Source of the DNA: Nocardia carnea NBRC 14403
GTDB taxonomy: Bacteria; Actinomycetota; Actinomycetes; Mycobacteriales; Mycobacteriaceae
Direction: 5' to 3'
DNA: 64,000 nucleotides
Assembly (NCBI RefSeq): GCF_000308515.1
Contig: NZ_BAFV01000018.1
Span: 124,001 to 188,000, forward strand
The notes beneath the pieces are model-generated. The model did not search any database. It was not told the DNA's origin and worked only from the letters and a program-made list of their open reading frames with translations. Within the stretch, counting starts at the first letter, position 1; each line of letters opens with the position of its first letter. This document shows, piece by piece, positions 39,823 to 48,465 of the stretch. The position numbers and the translations under genes were made by a program.

Positions 39823-41115
39823 CTAACGTCCGGTATTCGACGCCGGACCGGCGGGGGAACCCGGACGCCCGCGGACTACATACACCAGGGCTCCGAGTGC
39901 GACGACGAGCGCGCCCGTCACAACCGCTTGCGCGGGCAGGCTGAAGGCCAGCACCAGACATCCCGTCACGCCGATCACCGGAATCAGCCGTCGCGGTCGC
40001 CCTTCGGACGGCCGCAGCGTCCATGCCGAAGCGTTGGCGATCGCGTAGTACACCAGCACTCCGAATGAGGAGAAACCGATCGCCGCGGTGATGTCGACGG
40101 TCGCGGCGGCGACCGCGACCACCGCCCCTACTGCGAGTTCGGCGCGATGCGGCACCGCGAAACGCGGATGCACCGCCGCGAGGACGTGGGGGAGATGCCG
40201 GTCCCGGGCCATGGCCAGTGTGGTGCGGGAAACCCCGAGGATCAATGCCAGCAGTGACCCCATCGCGGCGGCGACCGCGCCCGCACGCACCACCGGCGCG
40301 AGCCAACTGGCGCCCGCCGCATCCGCCACATCCGATAATGGAGCCGTCGCCGCCGCGAGCCCGTCCGCGCCCAGCGTCCGCAGCGCCGCGACGGCGACGA
40401 GCGTGTACACGACCACAGTGATCGCCAATGCGAGCGGTATCGCGCGGGGGATGGTGCGGGCGGGGTCGCGTACTTCCTCACCGAGCGTGGCGATCCGCGC
40501 GTACCCGGCGAACGCGAAGAACAGCAACCCAGCCGCTTGAAGTACGCCGCCGGCGGAGAATCCTGTCCGGGAACCCGGCTCCGGCCCCGCCCCGCCACCG
40601 AGGGCCGCCGCGACGACCACCGCGGCGAGCACGGCCAGCACGATCGCCACGATCACCCGCGTCAGCAGCGCGGACTTCTGGACCCCGCGATAGTTCACCG
40701 CGGTCAGCGCGACCACCGCACCGGTGGCAACAGCGTGCGCGTTTTCGGGCCAGGCGTAGGCACCGACGGTCAGCGCCATTGCCGCGCACGAAGCGGTTTT
40801 GCCGACGACGAAACACCAGCCCGCGAGGTACCCCCAGAACTCCCCGAGCCGTTCCCGCCCGTACACGTAGGTGCCGCCGGATGCCGGATACCGCGCGGCC
40901 AGCCGGGCAGAGGATGTGGCATTGCAGTAGGCCACCACCGCCGCCAGGGCCAGCCCGAGCAGCAATCCCGAACCCGCAGCCCGCGCCGCCGGCGCCAGGG
41001 CCGCGAAGATCCCGGCCCCGAGCATCGCACCGAGCCCGATCAGCACGGCATCGGTCACCCCCAGGCTGCGCCGCAGTTCTCCCGGTCCACCGGCAGCGGA
41101 GATCTCGGACACCAT
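39823..41115 (-). CDS. APC-family amino acid permease
   Basis: This 430-residue protein has 12 hydrophobic segments and the amino acid-polyamine-organocation pattern. TM1 reads GVTDAVLIGLGAMLGAGIFA, with the unwound G-A-G-I-F motif. ARYPASGGTYVYGRERLGEFWGYLAGW covers TM3, and ALAFAGYARIATLGEEVRDP-like sequence (LLFFAFAGYARIATLGEEVR) covers TM6. The substrate is not predictable; cationic amino acid or polyamine transport fits this subgroup. It reads from an ATG at 41115. No catabolic amino acid gene adjoins it. The 278 bp beyond its stop hold no recognised gene. Confidence 0.88.
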   Translation of the reverse strand: MVSEISAAGGPGELRRSLGVTDAVLIGLGAMLGAGIFAALAPAARAAGSGLLLGLALAAVVAYCNATSSARLAARYPASGGTYVYGRERLGEFWGYLAGWCFVVGKTASCAAMALTVGAYAWPENAHAVATGAVVALTAVNYRGVQKSALLTRVIVAIVLAVLAAVVVAAALGGGAGPEPGSRTGFSAGGVLQAAGLLFFAFAGYARIATLGEEVRDPARTIPRAIPLALAITVVVYTLVAVAALRTLGADGLAAATAPLSDVADAAGASWLAPVVRAGAVAAAMGSLLALILGVSRTTLAMARDRHLPHVLAAVHPRFAVPHRAELAVGAVVAVAAATVDITAAIGFSSFGVLVYYAIANASAWTLRPSEGRPRRLIPVIGVTGCLVLAFSLPAQAVVTGALVVALGALVYVVRGRPGSPAGPASNTGR

Positions 41116-41304
41116 GCTCCCCTCACGCTCGGCCCGAGCCGCAGCGATCGAATCGGTTCGCCGCCGATGGTAGAACGCGCAGCACGCCCGGGCAGGCCTC
41201 GCGGCGCCTTGTTCACTCCCAGGGATCGTTACCGGTCGCCGGACGTTCGCCGATCGTTCGGCCGCCGGATCTGCCGCCGCGCGCGGCGAGGAAGCCGACG
41301 AGGG

Positions 41305-41500
41305 CGAGGGGCTGCGGTGCCGGTCATGACGATCGCGATTGCCCCGCTGAACCGTGCCGGGACAACACCGAGGCGACGGAGTTCGGCAGCGCGAGCCCGG
41401 TGGCGCCCAGCAGCATCGTCAGCGGTATGGCGAAACCTGCCGGCCCGCAGGTATCCGTAGCGGGCGATTTCGGCAGAAACTGGGTGACCAGGGGTGTCGC
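41305..41500 (-). pseudogene. Relic of an MFS transporter C-terminal region
   Basis: Within the 494-bp gap between the APC permease and ctaD, the minus strand keeps a short family-like stretch: PATDTCGPAGFAIPLTMLLG followed by ATGLALPNSVASVLSRHGSA. This resembles the TM10-TM11 region of Bcr/CflA-type drug exporters (a GLxLPN-x-A-x-x-L-x-x-HG-x-AG pattern). It is followed by a stop, then by a short hydrophobic-like continuation. No full gene can be built in any frame, so this is probably a decayed remnant. Evidence is limited to about 45 residues. Confidence 0.35.
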
Positions 41501-41609
41501 TCACCCGGTACACCCCGCGCAGCGGGCAGGGTTTGGCGCGATACGACCGGGGTAGGCCCGCGAGCAACGGGCCCTGAGGCCCCGCGTGGACCGAACAGAG
41601 GAGCGTGCG

Positions 41610-43343
41610 ATGGCAGTTCCACCATCTCCACCGGCCGAGCTCACTGCCGTCCGGCCTTTTCCTGCTCGGGTCGGGCCCAAGGGTTCGTACTTGTGGAAGA
41701 TGGTCACCACCACCGACCCGAAAGTGCTCGGGGTGCTGTATCTGGTGACGGCGACGGGGTTCTTCCTGATCGGTGGTCTGCTGGCGTTGTTGATTCGCGG
41801 GGAGCTGGCGCGTCCCGGACTGCAGTTCCTCTCACCGGAGCAGTACAACCAGCTGTTCACCATGCACGGCACGATCATGCTGCTGTTCTATGCCACGCCG
41901 GTGGTGTTCGGTTTCGCCAATGCCGTCCTGCCGTTGCAGATCGGCGCACCGGATGTGGCATTTCCACGGCTCAATGCCTTGAGTTACTGGCTCTACCTGT
42001 TCGGTGCGACCATGGCGACCGCCGGTTTCATCACTCCCGGCGGCGCCGCGGACTTCGGGTGGACCGGGTACACGCCACTGAGCACGATGCAGTACTCGCC
42101 GGGTGTCGGCGGGGATCTGTGGATCATGGGGCTGGCGTTATCGGGTCTGGGCACCATCCTCGGTGCGGTGAACATGATGACCACGGTGATCTGTATGCGG
42201 GCCCCCGGAATGACCATGTTCCGGATGCCGATCTTCACCTGGAACGTCTTCATCACCAGCATCCTGGTGTTGCTGGCGTTCCCGATCCTCACCGCGGCGC
42301 TGATGGCGCTTGCCTATGATCGGCATCTCGGCGGGCACATCTACGATCCGGGTGTCGGCGGGGTGCTGCTGTGGCAGCATCTGTTCTGGTTCTTCGGGCA
42401 TCCCGAGGTGTATATCGTCGCGCTGCCGTTCTTCGGTATCGTTTCCGAGATCTTCCCGGTGTTCAGCCGTAAACCGATCTTCGGCTACACCGCGCTGGTG
42501 TTCGCGACGATATCGATCGCCGGGCTGTCGATGGCGGTGTGGGCGCACCATATGTACGCCACCGGTGCGGTGCTGCTGCCGTTCTTCTCGCTGATGACCT
42601 TCTTGATCGCGGTCCCGACCGGGGTGAAGTTCTTCAACTGGATCGGGACGATGTGGAAGGGCCAGCTGACCTTCGAGACACCGATGCTGTTCTCCCTCGG
42701 CTTCCTCGTCACCTTCCTGTTCGGCGGCCTGTCCGGAGTGATCCTGGCCAGTCCGCCGCTGAACTGGCATGTGCACGACAGCTATTTCGTGGTCGCGCAT
42801 TTCCACTACGTCCTGTTCGGCACCATCGTGTTCGCGACCTTCGCCGGTATCTACTTCTGGTTCCCGAAACTCACCGGCCGGTTGATGGACGAACGCCTGG
42901 GCCGGGTGCATTTCTGGACCACGTTCATCGGGTTCCACCTCACGTTCCTCGTCCAGCACTGGCTGGGCGACGAGGGGATGCCTCGCCGCTACGCCGACTA
43001 TCAGCCCGACGACGGTTTCACCGCGCTGCACACCGTCTCGACCATCGGTTCGTTCGTGCTGGGCGCGTCCATGATCGTCTTCGTGTGGAACACGTTCAAG
43101 AGCTACCGCTACGGCGAGGTGGTCACCGTCGACGACCCCTGGGGTGCCGGCAACTCCCTGGAATGGGCGACGACCTGTCCACCGCCGCGGCACAACTTCT
43201 ACGAACTGCCGCCCATCCGGTCCGAACGGCCCGCATTCGAACTGCACTACCCCCATATGGCCGAACGCCTGCGCACCGAATCCCATGTCGGCCGACGCAG
43301 CACAGACGGCGTCGGCGCCGAACTGTCCAAGCCCCCGACGTGA
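41610..43343 (+). CDS. ctaD: Cytochrome c oxidase subunit I (aa3 type), orphan copy
   Basis: This 577-residue heme-copper oxidase subunit I has 12 helices. The heme a ligand is H86 ([11 protein letters not shown]). The CuB site is in [12 protein letters not shown] (the His-Tyr cross-link) and WAHHMYATG. The paired heme ligands are in [14 protein letters not shown]. The K-channel segment [16 protein letters not shown] and D-channel residues around [20 protein letters not shown] are kept, so it should be active. The ATG at 41610 follows GAGGAG at seven bases. No subunit II, III or assembly gene adjoins it. Actinobacteria often carry extra ctaD copies that share the other subunits. Confidence 0.95.
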   Translation: MAVPPSPPAELTAVRPFPARVGPKGSYLWKMVTTTDPKVLGVLYLVTATGFFLIGGLLALLIRGELARPGLQFLSPEQYNQLFTMHGTIMLLFYATPVVFGFANAVLPLQIGAPDVAFPRLNALSYWLYLFGATMATAGFITPGGAADFGWTGYTPLSTMQYSPGVGGDLWIMGLALSGLGTILGAVNMMTTVICMRAPGMTMFRMPIFTWNVFITSILVLLAFPILTAALMALAYDRHLGGHIYDPGVGGVLLWQHLFWFFGHPEVYIVALPFFGIVSEIFPVFSRKPIFGYTALVFATISIAGLSMAVWAHHMYATGAVLLPFFSLMTFLIAVPTGVKFFNWIGTMWKGQLTFETPMLFSLGFLVTFLFGGLSGVILASPPLNWHVHDSYFVVAHFHYVLFGTIVFATFAGIYFWFPKLTGRLMDERLGRVHFWTTFIGFHLTFLVQHWLGDEGMPRRYADYQPDDGFTALHTVSTIGSFVLGASMIVFVWNTFKSYRYGEVVTVDDPWGAGNSLEWATTCPPPRHNFYELPPIRSERPAFELHYPHMAERLRTESHVGRRSTDGVGAELSKPPT

Positions 43344-43349
43344 CCGCGG

Positions 43350-43374
43350 CCGGCCGCCAGAGCTCGGCGGCCGG
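43350..43374. terminator. Hairpin between convergent ctaD and flavoprotein genes
   Basis: A perfect 9-bp stem CCGGCCGCC/GGCGGCCGG with a 7-base loop starts six bases after the ctaD stop and ends 21 bases before the stop of the convergent gene. There is no strong T-run. It is well placed as a bidirectional stop. Confidence 0.6.
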
Positions 43375-43395
43375 TACGCGAAAACCCGAGGGATG

Positions 43396-44568
43396 TCAGA
43401 TCATCGCGCGGAACGGGCCCTGCGGGTCACCACCGAGCTGGGTCAGGGCTGCCGAATGGTAGATCGTGCCGGGCACATGGATGGCGTGGGTGAGGCCGAC
43501 ATGGGCGTCGCGCCAGAACCGCTGCATCGGGGTCTTCAAGTGCACGGCCCCCCCGCCGGCCCGGGCGAACACCTCGTCCATCGCGCGCACCGCGCGCCAT
43601 GCCGCCGCGATCTGGGTGCGCCGGCCGATCGCGCGTTCTTCGAAACCGACCTCCTCGCCGCGCTCGGTTTTGTCCCAGAAGCGGTCCACCGTTTCCAGCA
43701 GCGATACCCGGGCAGCGGAAATCTCCGCGGCCGCCTCGCTGATGGCGTACAGGACGTAGGGGTCTTCTTTGATGGGGACGCCGGTGACCTGGACCCGTTG
43801 CTTCTGTGCCGCGATATAGCAGGCCAGTGCGCCTTCGGTCATGCCGATCAGCGCCGAGGTGATACCCAGCGGGAAGATGCACGAGAACGGGAACTTGTAC
43901 AGGGTTTCGTCGCGTCCGGCATGGCGCCAGCCGTTACCGCTCATCACGATCTCGGCGTCGAGGGTCCGGTATTCGGGGAGGAACGCATCCTTGACGATCA
44001 GATCCTTCGATCCGGTGCCGCGCAGGCCGATGACGTTCCAGCTGTCCTGGTCGATGTCGTAGTCCGACCGCGGCAGCAGCACATGCAGCACCTTGCCGGT
44101 GCGTTTACCGTCCTTGTCGCCGACCGCGGCACCGATCATGATCCAGCCGCAGTGATCGGTGCCGGATGAGAACGACCAGCGCCCGTTGAGAATGTAGCCG
44201 CCCTCGACCGGCACCGCGATACCCATCGGTGCGTACGGCGACGCCATCCACATATCGTTGTCCGCGCCCCAGATCTCCTCCTGCGCCTTGGTGTCGAAGA
44301 AGGCGAGTTCCCACGGGTGGACGCCCACGATCCCGGCGACCCATCCCGCCGCGCCGTCGAGCGCGGCGATGGCCATGGTGGTTTCGGCGGCCTCCCGGGG
44401 ATGGGCCTCCAGCCCGCCGTACTCCTTCGGCTGGAGCATGCGGATGACACCAGAATCGCGCAGATGCTGCGCGGTGGTATCGGAAAGCCGCATCAGCGAT
44501 TCGCCCTCGGCGGCTGCTGCGCGGATATCGTCCGCGTGCTGCATGATCTTGTCCAGTACGTGGCCCAT
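43396..44568 (-). CDS. HsaA-type flavin-dependent monooxygenase, oxygenase subunit (acyl-CoA dehydrogenase fold)
   Basis: This 390-residue protein has the acyl-CoA dehydrogenase fold of two-component flavin monooxygenases such as HsaA and the C2 component of 4-hydroxyphenylacetate 3-hydroxylase. Typical parts are LQPKEYGGLEAHPREAAETT, ALDGAAGWVAGIVGVHPWEL, GGYILNGRWSFSSGTDHCGW, DSWNVIGLRGTGSKDLIV and the C-terminal MQRFWRDAHVGLTHAIHVPG. These use FMNH2 or FADH2 to hydroxylate phenols or steroid catabolites. No reductase component or steroid gene adjoins it. It lies 48 bp after the old yellow enzyme gene in the same direction, so the two are probably co-transcribed. Confidence 0.88.
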   Translation of the reverse strand: MGHVLDKIMQHADDIRAAAAEGESLMRLSDTTAQHLRDSGVIRMLQPKEYGGLEAHPREAAETTMAIAALDGAAGWVAGIVGVHPWELAFFDTKAQEEIWGADNDMWMASPYAPMGIAVPVEGGYILNGRWSFSSGTDHCGWIMIGAAVGDKDGKRTGKVLHVLLPRSDYDIDQDSWNVIGLRGTGSKDLIVKDAFLPEYRTLDAEIVMSGNGWRHAGRDETLYKFPFSCIFPLGITSALIGMTEGALACYIAAQKQRVQVTGVPIKEDPYVLYAISEAAAEISAARVSLLETVDRFWDKTERGEEVGFEERAIGRRTQIAAAWRAVRAMDEVFARAGGGAVHLKTPMQRFWRDAHVGLTHAIHVPGTIYHSAALTQLGGDPQGPFRAMI

Positions 44569-44616
44569 GGTGATGCCTTCCAGTTATTGCGTCGATTCGC
44601 CGAAGCGAGGCGCAGG

Positions 44617-45795
44617 TCAGTGCAGGCTGCCCTCGTGGACAGCGCGATCGAACGGTGTCAGTGGTGCCCCGGTACGCACGGTTGTCGCCAGTGCGGGATC
44701 GGCCAGGTGCAGGCGTCCGGCGGCGATCAGGTCGAACTCGCCGGACTCGATCCGGCGGTCGACCTCCGCGATATTGTCGACGACCGCCGCAGCGCCCGCG
44801 GCGCGGCTGTCGCGCAACGGTTTCCCGAGCCCGACGCTGCCGACGGCCATGGCATGCGCGCCGGTGAGCTTCTTGGCCCAGCCGGCCAGCGACAGCTCGC
44901 TGCCCTCGAACGCCGGGACGTCGAAGCGCCGGATACTGGCGTCGAAAACGTCCACACCGGCATCGGCGAGTGCGCCGAGTACCACTTGCAACTCGTCGGG
45001 AGTCTCGGCGATCCGGGCGGTGTAGTCCTGCTGTTTGTGCTGGGAGAAACGGAAGAATATGGGCATATCGGCGCCCACGGCTTCGCGGATGGCCGCGACC
45101 ACCGCGGCGGGGAACCGGCTGCGCGCCGCGAGGTCGCCACCCCACTGGTCGTCGCGCGTATTGGTGTCGTGCCAGAGAAACGAATCCAGCAGGTAGCCGT
45201 GGCCGCCGTGCAGGGCGATACCGTCGAAACCGAGTTCGGTGGCGGTGACCGCCGCGCGTACATAGGCGGAGATGATCTCGGCGAGATCGCTGTCGGTCAT
45301 CGGCCTGGTGGGGTGCGCGGCGCGTGCGACGTACTCGTCGGAATAGGACGTGGTCCCGGCGGTACCCCACCGCCCGGACGGCCGCATCGGCGTGATGGCC
45401 GGGTCGACGGTCCGGCTCATCGCGCCCCACAGCGGACCCACATGCCACAGCTGCGGAATGATCCGGCCCCCCGCCGCGTGCACCTCCTCGACCACGGTCC
45501 GCCATCCGGCCAGCGCGTCCTCGCCGTACATGCGGGGTACGCGCCGATTGTCGACGGCGGCCGGATGGTCGATGGCGACCCCCTCGGTGATGATCAGTCC
45601 CGTCCCGCCGGCCGCGCGGCGCCGGTAGTAGTGGGCGACATCGGCGCCCGGGATTCCGCCCGGAGAAGCCGATCGAGTCATCGGCGACATGACGATACGG
45701 TTCGCCAGGTCGAGTGAACGGACGGTCAGCGGCCGGAAGAGTGCGGCATGGTGATCGGTCGTCGGGGTCCCGGAGCTTTCCTGAATGCCTTCCAC
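44617..45795 (-). CDS. NADH:flavin oxidoreductase, old yellow enzyme family
   Basis: This protein of about 392 residues has the OYE TIM barrel: LFRPLTVRSLDLANRIVMSP at the N-terminus, GTGLIITEGVAID, RIIPQLWHVGP, the substrate-binding GFDGIALHGGHGYLLDSFLW with the HGGHGYL motif, then TRDDQWGGDLAARSRFP. FMN phosphate binding is near FDLIAAGRLHLADP. Members reduce activated C=C bonds or nitro groups. The start is uncertain. A GTG at 45795 is preferred because it begins about 17 residues before the barrel; the frame is open to an ATG-like start at 45867 without a ribosome-binding site. Partnering with the HsaA-type oxygenase suggests an aromatic or steroid substrate. Confidence 0.87.
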   Translation of the reverse strand: MEGIQESSGTPTTDHHAALFRPLTVRSLDLANRIVMSPMTRSASPGGIPGADVAHYYRRRAAGGTGLIITEGVAIDHPAAVDNRRVPRMYGEDALAGWRTVVEEVHAAGGRIIPQLWHVGPLWGAMSRTVDPAITPMRPSGRWGTAGTTSYSDEYVARAAHPTRPMTDSDLAEIISAYVRAAVTATELGFDGIALHGGHGYLLDSFLWHDTNTRDDQWGGDLAARSRFPAAVVAAIREAVGADMPIFFRFSQHKQQDYTARIAETPDELQVVLGALADAGVDVFDASIRRFDVPAFEGSELSLAGWAKKLTGAHAMAVGSVGLGKPLRDSRAAGAAAVVDNIAEVDRRIESGEFDLIAAGRLHLADPALATTVRTGAPLTPFDRAVHEGSLH

Positions 45796-45948
45796 GCTGT
45801 CAGCGTATGGTCGCCCGGCAGCGCCGGACTGCTTGTTCTCGCTCACTGGAAGTGTTCGGCAACACACCGGCAGGGGAGTGCATCGGGAACGCGGCCGGGC
45901 CGTCCTGACCAGGGCATCGTTCGCTGCGTTTCCGGGATCGCCCGGGGG

Positions 45949-46428
45949 TCAACTCGGGGGGTGGTCGGCAGCGTATTGCTCGCGCCATCGCTCGATCAGG
46001 GGGACGAGTTCGTTGAGCATGAAGGTGTAGAAGTCCTGCATTTCGTGCAGACGCCGCGCGGTGACGGTGTCCGGGCCGGTGGCGTCGATGCCTTCCTGCG
46101 CCGAATCGCGCATGGTGGCCAGCATCGTGTTCTGCTGTGACATCAGTGCAGCCCAGGCGCCGGCGCGGAAACGGTAGTGGTCGCGGCGGCTGCCCGGCGC
46201 GGGGACCCGTTCGATCAGGCCGACCGGCATCAGATGTTTGATGGCGGTCGATACCGCGCCGGAGCTGATCGACAGTTCCGCGCACAGGTCGGCGGCGGTC
46301 ATCGTGTCCTGTTCGGTGTAGAGCAGCGCTGTCAGTACGCGTGCGGTCGATCGCTGCATCCCGCCGCCGGCCGAGAGTGTCAGTGCCAGCTTCTCCGCGG
46401 CTTCCCGCAATCGCTCGTTCGTTCCCAT
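45949..46428 (-). CDS. GbsR/MarR-family transcriptional regulator
   Basis: This 159-residue regulator has a winged-helix core: STARVLTALLYTEQDTMTAADLC, then ELSISSGAVSTAIKHLMPVG and LIERVPAPGSRRDHYRFR for the wing. A helical C-terminus (MQDFYTFMLNELVPLIERW) serves for dimer formation. It belongs to the GbsR-like branch of the MarR superfamily. It is divergent from an ABC ATPase/permease pair, with a 73-bp shared promoter holding an inverted repeat. It is paralogous to the regulator at 52684. The ATG at 46428 was preferred to an upstream start that would read through the operator. Confidence 0.88.
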   Translation of the reverse strand: MGTNERLREAAEKLALTLSAGGGMQRSTARVLTALLYTEQDTMTAADLCAELSISSGAVSTAIKHLMPVGLIERVPAPGSRRDHYRFRAGAWAALMSQQNTMLATMRDSAQEGIDATGPDTVTARRLHEMQDFYTFMLNELVPLIERWREQYAADHPPS

Positions 46429-46441
46429 ACCCCCGAAGGTA

Positions 46442-46462
46442 TCAGAGCTTCGAATACTCTGA
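46442..46462. promoter_or_regulatory. Operator-like inverted repeat, module A
   Basis: TCAGAG (46442-46447) and CTCTGA (46457-46462) form a 6-bp inverted repeat nine bases apart, in the AT-rich spacer between the divergent regulator (start 46428) and ABC ATPase (start 46502). It is the likely binding site of the regulator. A further CTCTGA-like half (46475-46480) follows downstream. Confidence 0.6.
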
Positions 46463-46501
46463 GTGTTTACAAATCTCTGAAAGTTCGATAATTTCTGCCT
46501 C

Positions 46502-47401
46502 ATGGTGAAAGCAATCGAGCTGAACGGGCTCACGAAGACCTACGGCTCGTCCCGAGGTCTGGTCGAACTGTCACTGTCGGTCGAACAAGGCGAGGTGTTC
46601 GGCTATCTGGGCCCCAACGGCGCCGGAAAATCCACGACCATCCGCCTGCTGCTGGACCTCATTCGCCCGACCGGCGGCAGCGCCCGTGTACTCGGCCTGG
46701 ATCCCCGCGCCGACGCGGTGGCATTACACGAGCGGATCGGCTATCTCGCCGGGGATTTCGTCGCACCCGGACGGCAGAAGGTCGGGGCGACACTGCGCTT
46801 CCTCGCCGCCTTGCGTGGGGGAGCGGGCGCCGAACGGATCGACGCCCTGTGTGAGCGGCTGGAGCTGGATCAGAGCAAGCAGATCTCGGCGCTGTCGAAG
46901 GGTAACCGGCAGAAGGTCGGGCTGGTGCAGGCATTCATGCACGAGCCCGAACTGCTCATCCTCGACGAACCCACCTCTGGCTTGGATCCCTTGGCGCAGC
47001 AGATCTTCCTCGATATGGTCGTCGAGGCCGCCGCGGGCGGGCAGACGGTGTTCATGTCCAGTCACATCATGAGCGAGGTCGAAGCGGTCGCCGATCGCGT
47101 GGCCATCATCCGTGAGGGCCGCCTGGTCGCTCTCGACACTGTCGCCGGTTTGCGCGCCGACGCCGTCCGTGATGTCGAAGTCACCTTCACCGGGCCCGTC
47201 GACACGGCCGCATTCACCGGTCTGTCCGGGGTCGCCGATGTACGGATCGTGGGTTCGACCCTGCGCTGTCAGGTCACCGGCAGCCCGGACGCGCTACTTC
47301 GCGCCCTGGCCGGTCACCATGTCGCGGGCCTGTTGGTCACCGAACCCGCCCTCGAGGATCTGTTCCACAGCTACTACACCGGAGAAGCCGATGCTGCCTG
47401 A
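46502..47401 (+). CDS. ABC exporter ATP-binding protein, module A
   Basis: This 299-residue ATPase of the drug-export type (DrrA/TnrB-like) has Walker [13 protein letters not shown] at about residues 34-45, signature [13 protein letters not shown], Walker B LLILDEPTSGLDPL and switch SSHIMSEVEAVADR. A C-terminal extension of about 80 residues follows the cassette (DVEVTFTGPVDTAAFTG, then PALEDLFHSYYTGEADAA), common in this group. Its last 11 bases overlap the permease gene. Its counterpart at 51678 shares the rare SKGNRQKV signature. Likely substrates are lipophilic antibiotics or toxic lipids. Confidence 0.92.
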   Translation: MVKAIELNGLTKTYGSSRGLVELSLSVEQGEVFGYLGPNGAGKSTTIRLLLDLIRPTGGSARVLGLDPRADAVALHERIGYLAGDFVAPGRQKVGATLRFLAALRGGAGAERIDALCERLELDQSKQISALSKGNRQKVGLVQAFMHEPELLILDEPTSGLDPLAQQIFLDMVVEAAAGGQTVFMSSHIMSEVEAVADRVAIIREGRLVALDTVAGLRADAVRDVEVTFTGPVDTAAFTGLSGVADVRIVGSTLRCQVTGSPDALLRALAGHHVAGLLVTEPALEDLFHSYYTGEADAA

Positions 47402-48185
47402 TATCTACACCCGGACCCTTGCTGACAACCGCCGCGCCCTGGCGGCGTGGTCGATCGGCACCGCGGTAGTCGGCCTGATGTACGCCGCGTTCTATCCGCA
47501 GGTCGGTGGTAGCAGCGGGTTGGCCGAAACCGTCCAGAACTACCCCGAAGCGATGCGTGAAGCGTTGCGGATGGAGGATATCGGCTCGGCCGCAGGGTAT
47601 CTGGGATCGACGGTTTTCGGTCTCCTGCTGCCGTTGCTCGTGATGGCGTTCGGGGTCACCTTCGGTGCCCGTGCTGTTGCCGGGGACGAGGAAACCGGCT
47701 ATCTCGACCTATTGCTGGCCCATCCGGTCGGCCGGACCAGGCTGGCCGTGGAGCGGTTCGCCGGGCTGGTCACCGGCGCCGTCGCCATCGCGGCCCTCGT
47801 GTTCGCCGGCATGCTGGCGATCCGGTCCGGTGCCGAGCTGGAATCGATCGGGATCGCCGAACTCGCCGCCCAGTGCGTGCAGTTGGCGCTGCTCGGGATC
47901 GCCTTCGGCGCGCTGGGTGTCGGATTGGGGGCCGCGCTCGGCAAACGCGGTCCGGTACTGGGTATCTCGGTGGGCATCGGGGTGCTCACCTACATCGCGG
48001 GCAACCTCGCCGGGGTGATCGGTGCGGACTGGCTGAAATATTTCTCGCCGTTCCACTACTACATCGGTGGCGAGCCGCTGCGCAACGGGATGCAGTGGGC
48101 CGATGCGGCCATCCTGTTGGCGGTGAGTGCCGCCCTGGTATGCCTGGGGTTCCTCCGGTTCAACCGGCGTGACCTGCGGTCCTGA
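47391..48185 (+). CDS. ABC exporter permease, module A
   Basis: This 264-residue permease has six hydrophobic segments and the ABC-2 type pattern of antibiotic exporters: YTRTLADNRRALAAWSIGTA before TM1, GFGVTFGARAVAGDEETGYL-like sequence (VTFGARAVAGDEETGYLDLL) at the coupling helix, and LAHPVGRTRLAVERFAGLVTG. The EETG-LDLLLAHPV motif is typical of ABC-2 permeases. The ATG at 47391 lies inside the end of the ATPase gene. A strong terminator follows at 48203-48231, so the module ends here. Confidence 0.9.
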   Translation: MLPDIYTRTLADNRRALAAWSIGTAVVGLMYAAFYPQVGGSSGLAETVQNYPEAMREALRMEDIGSAAGYLGSTVFGLLLPLLVMAFGVTFGARAVAGDEETGYLDLLLAHPVGRTRLAVERFAGLVTGAVAIAALVFAGMLAIRSGAELESIGIAELAAQCVQLALLGIAFGALGVGLGAALGKRGPVLGISVGIGVLTYIAGNLAGVIGADWLKYFSPFHYYIGGEPLRNGMQWADAAILLAVSAALVCLGFLRFNRRDLRS

Positions 48186-48202
48186 CCTGCGTTTCCGGAT
48201 CC

Positions 48203-48231
48203 CCGCGGCCGCCTGTCGGCCGCGGGTTTTC
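48203..48231 (+). terminator. Rho-independent terminator after module A
   Basis: CCCGCGGCCG (48203-48212), a 5-base loop and CGGCCGCGGG (48218-48227) form a perfect 10-bp stem followed directly by TTTT. It lies 18 bp after the permease stop and is among the clearest intrinsic terminators of the window. Confidence 0.9.
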
Positions 48232-48465
48232 CGTGTATGCGTTTGGGTTGAAGTCGCTTTGGTGGAGTCGGGCCGGAAGCGGGCAGGTCGAGTGGTGGGT
48301 GGGCCTCGTTCGCGGGGTCGGTACCTCCGTCAGCAGGAAGGGTTTACAAATCGCCGGACCAATCTCTATTGTACCGTCAAACAACGGCACGCTTCGCTCA
48401 TCATCACACCCATAGGCACGCGCTGCGGGATGTGTTCGGTGTCGCTATGACGGAAGCAGGTGGAT

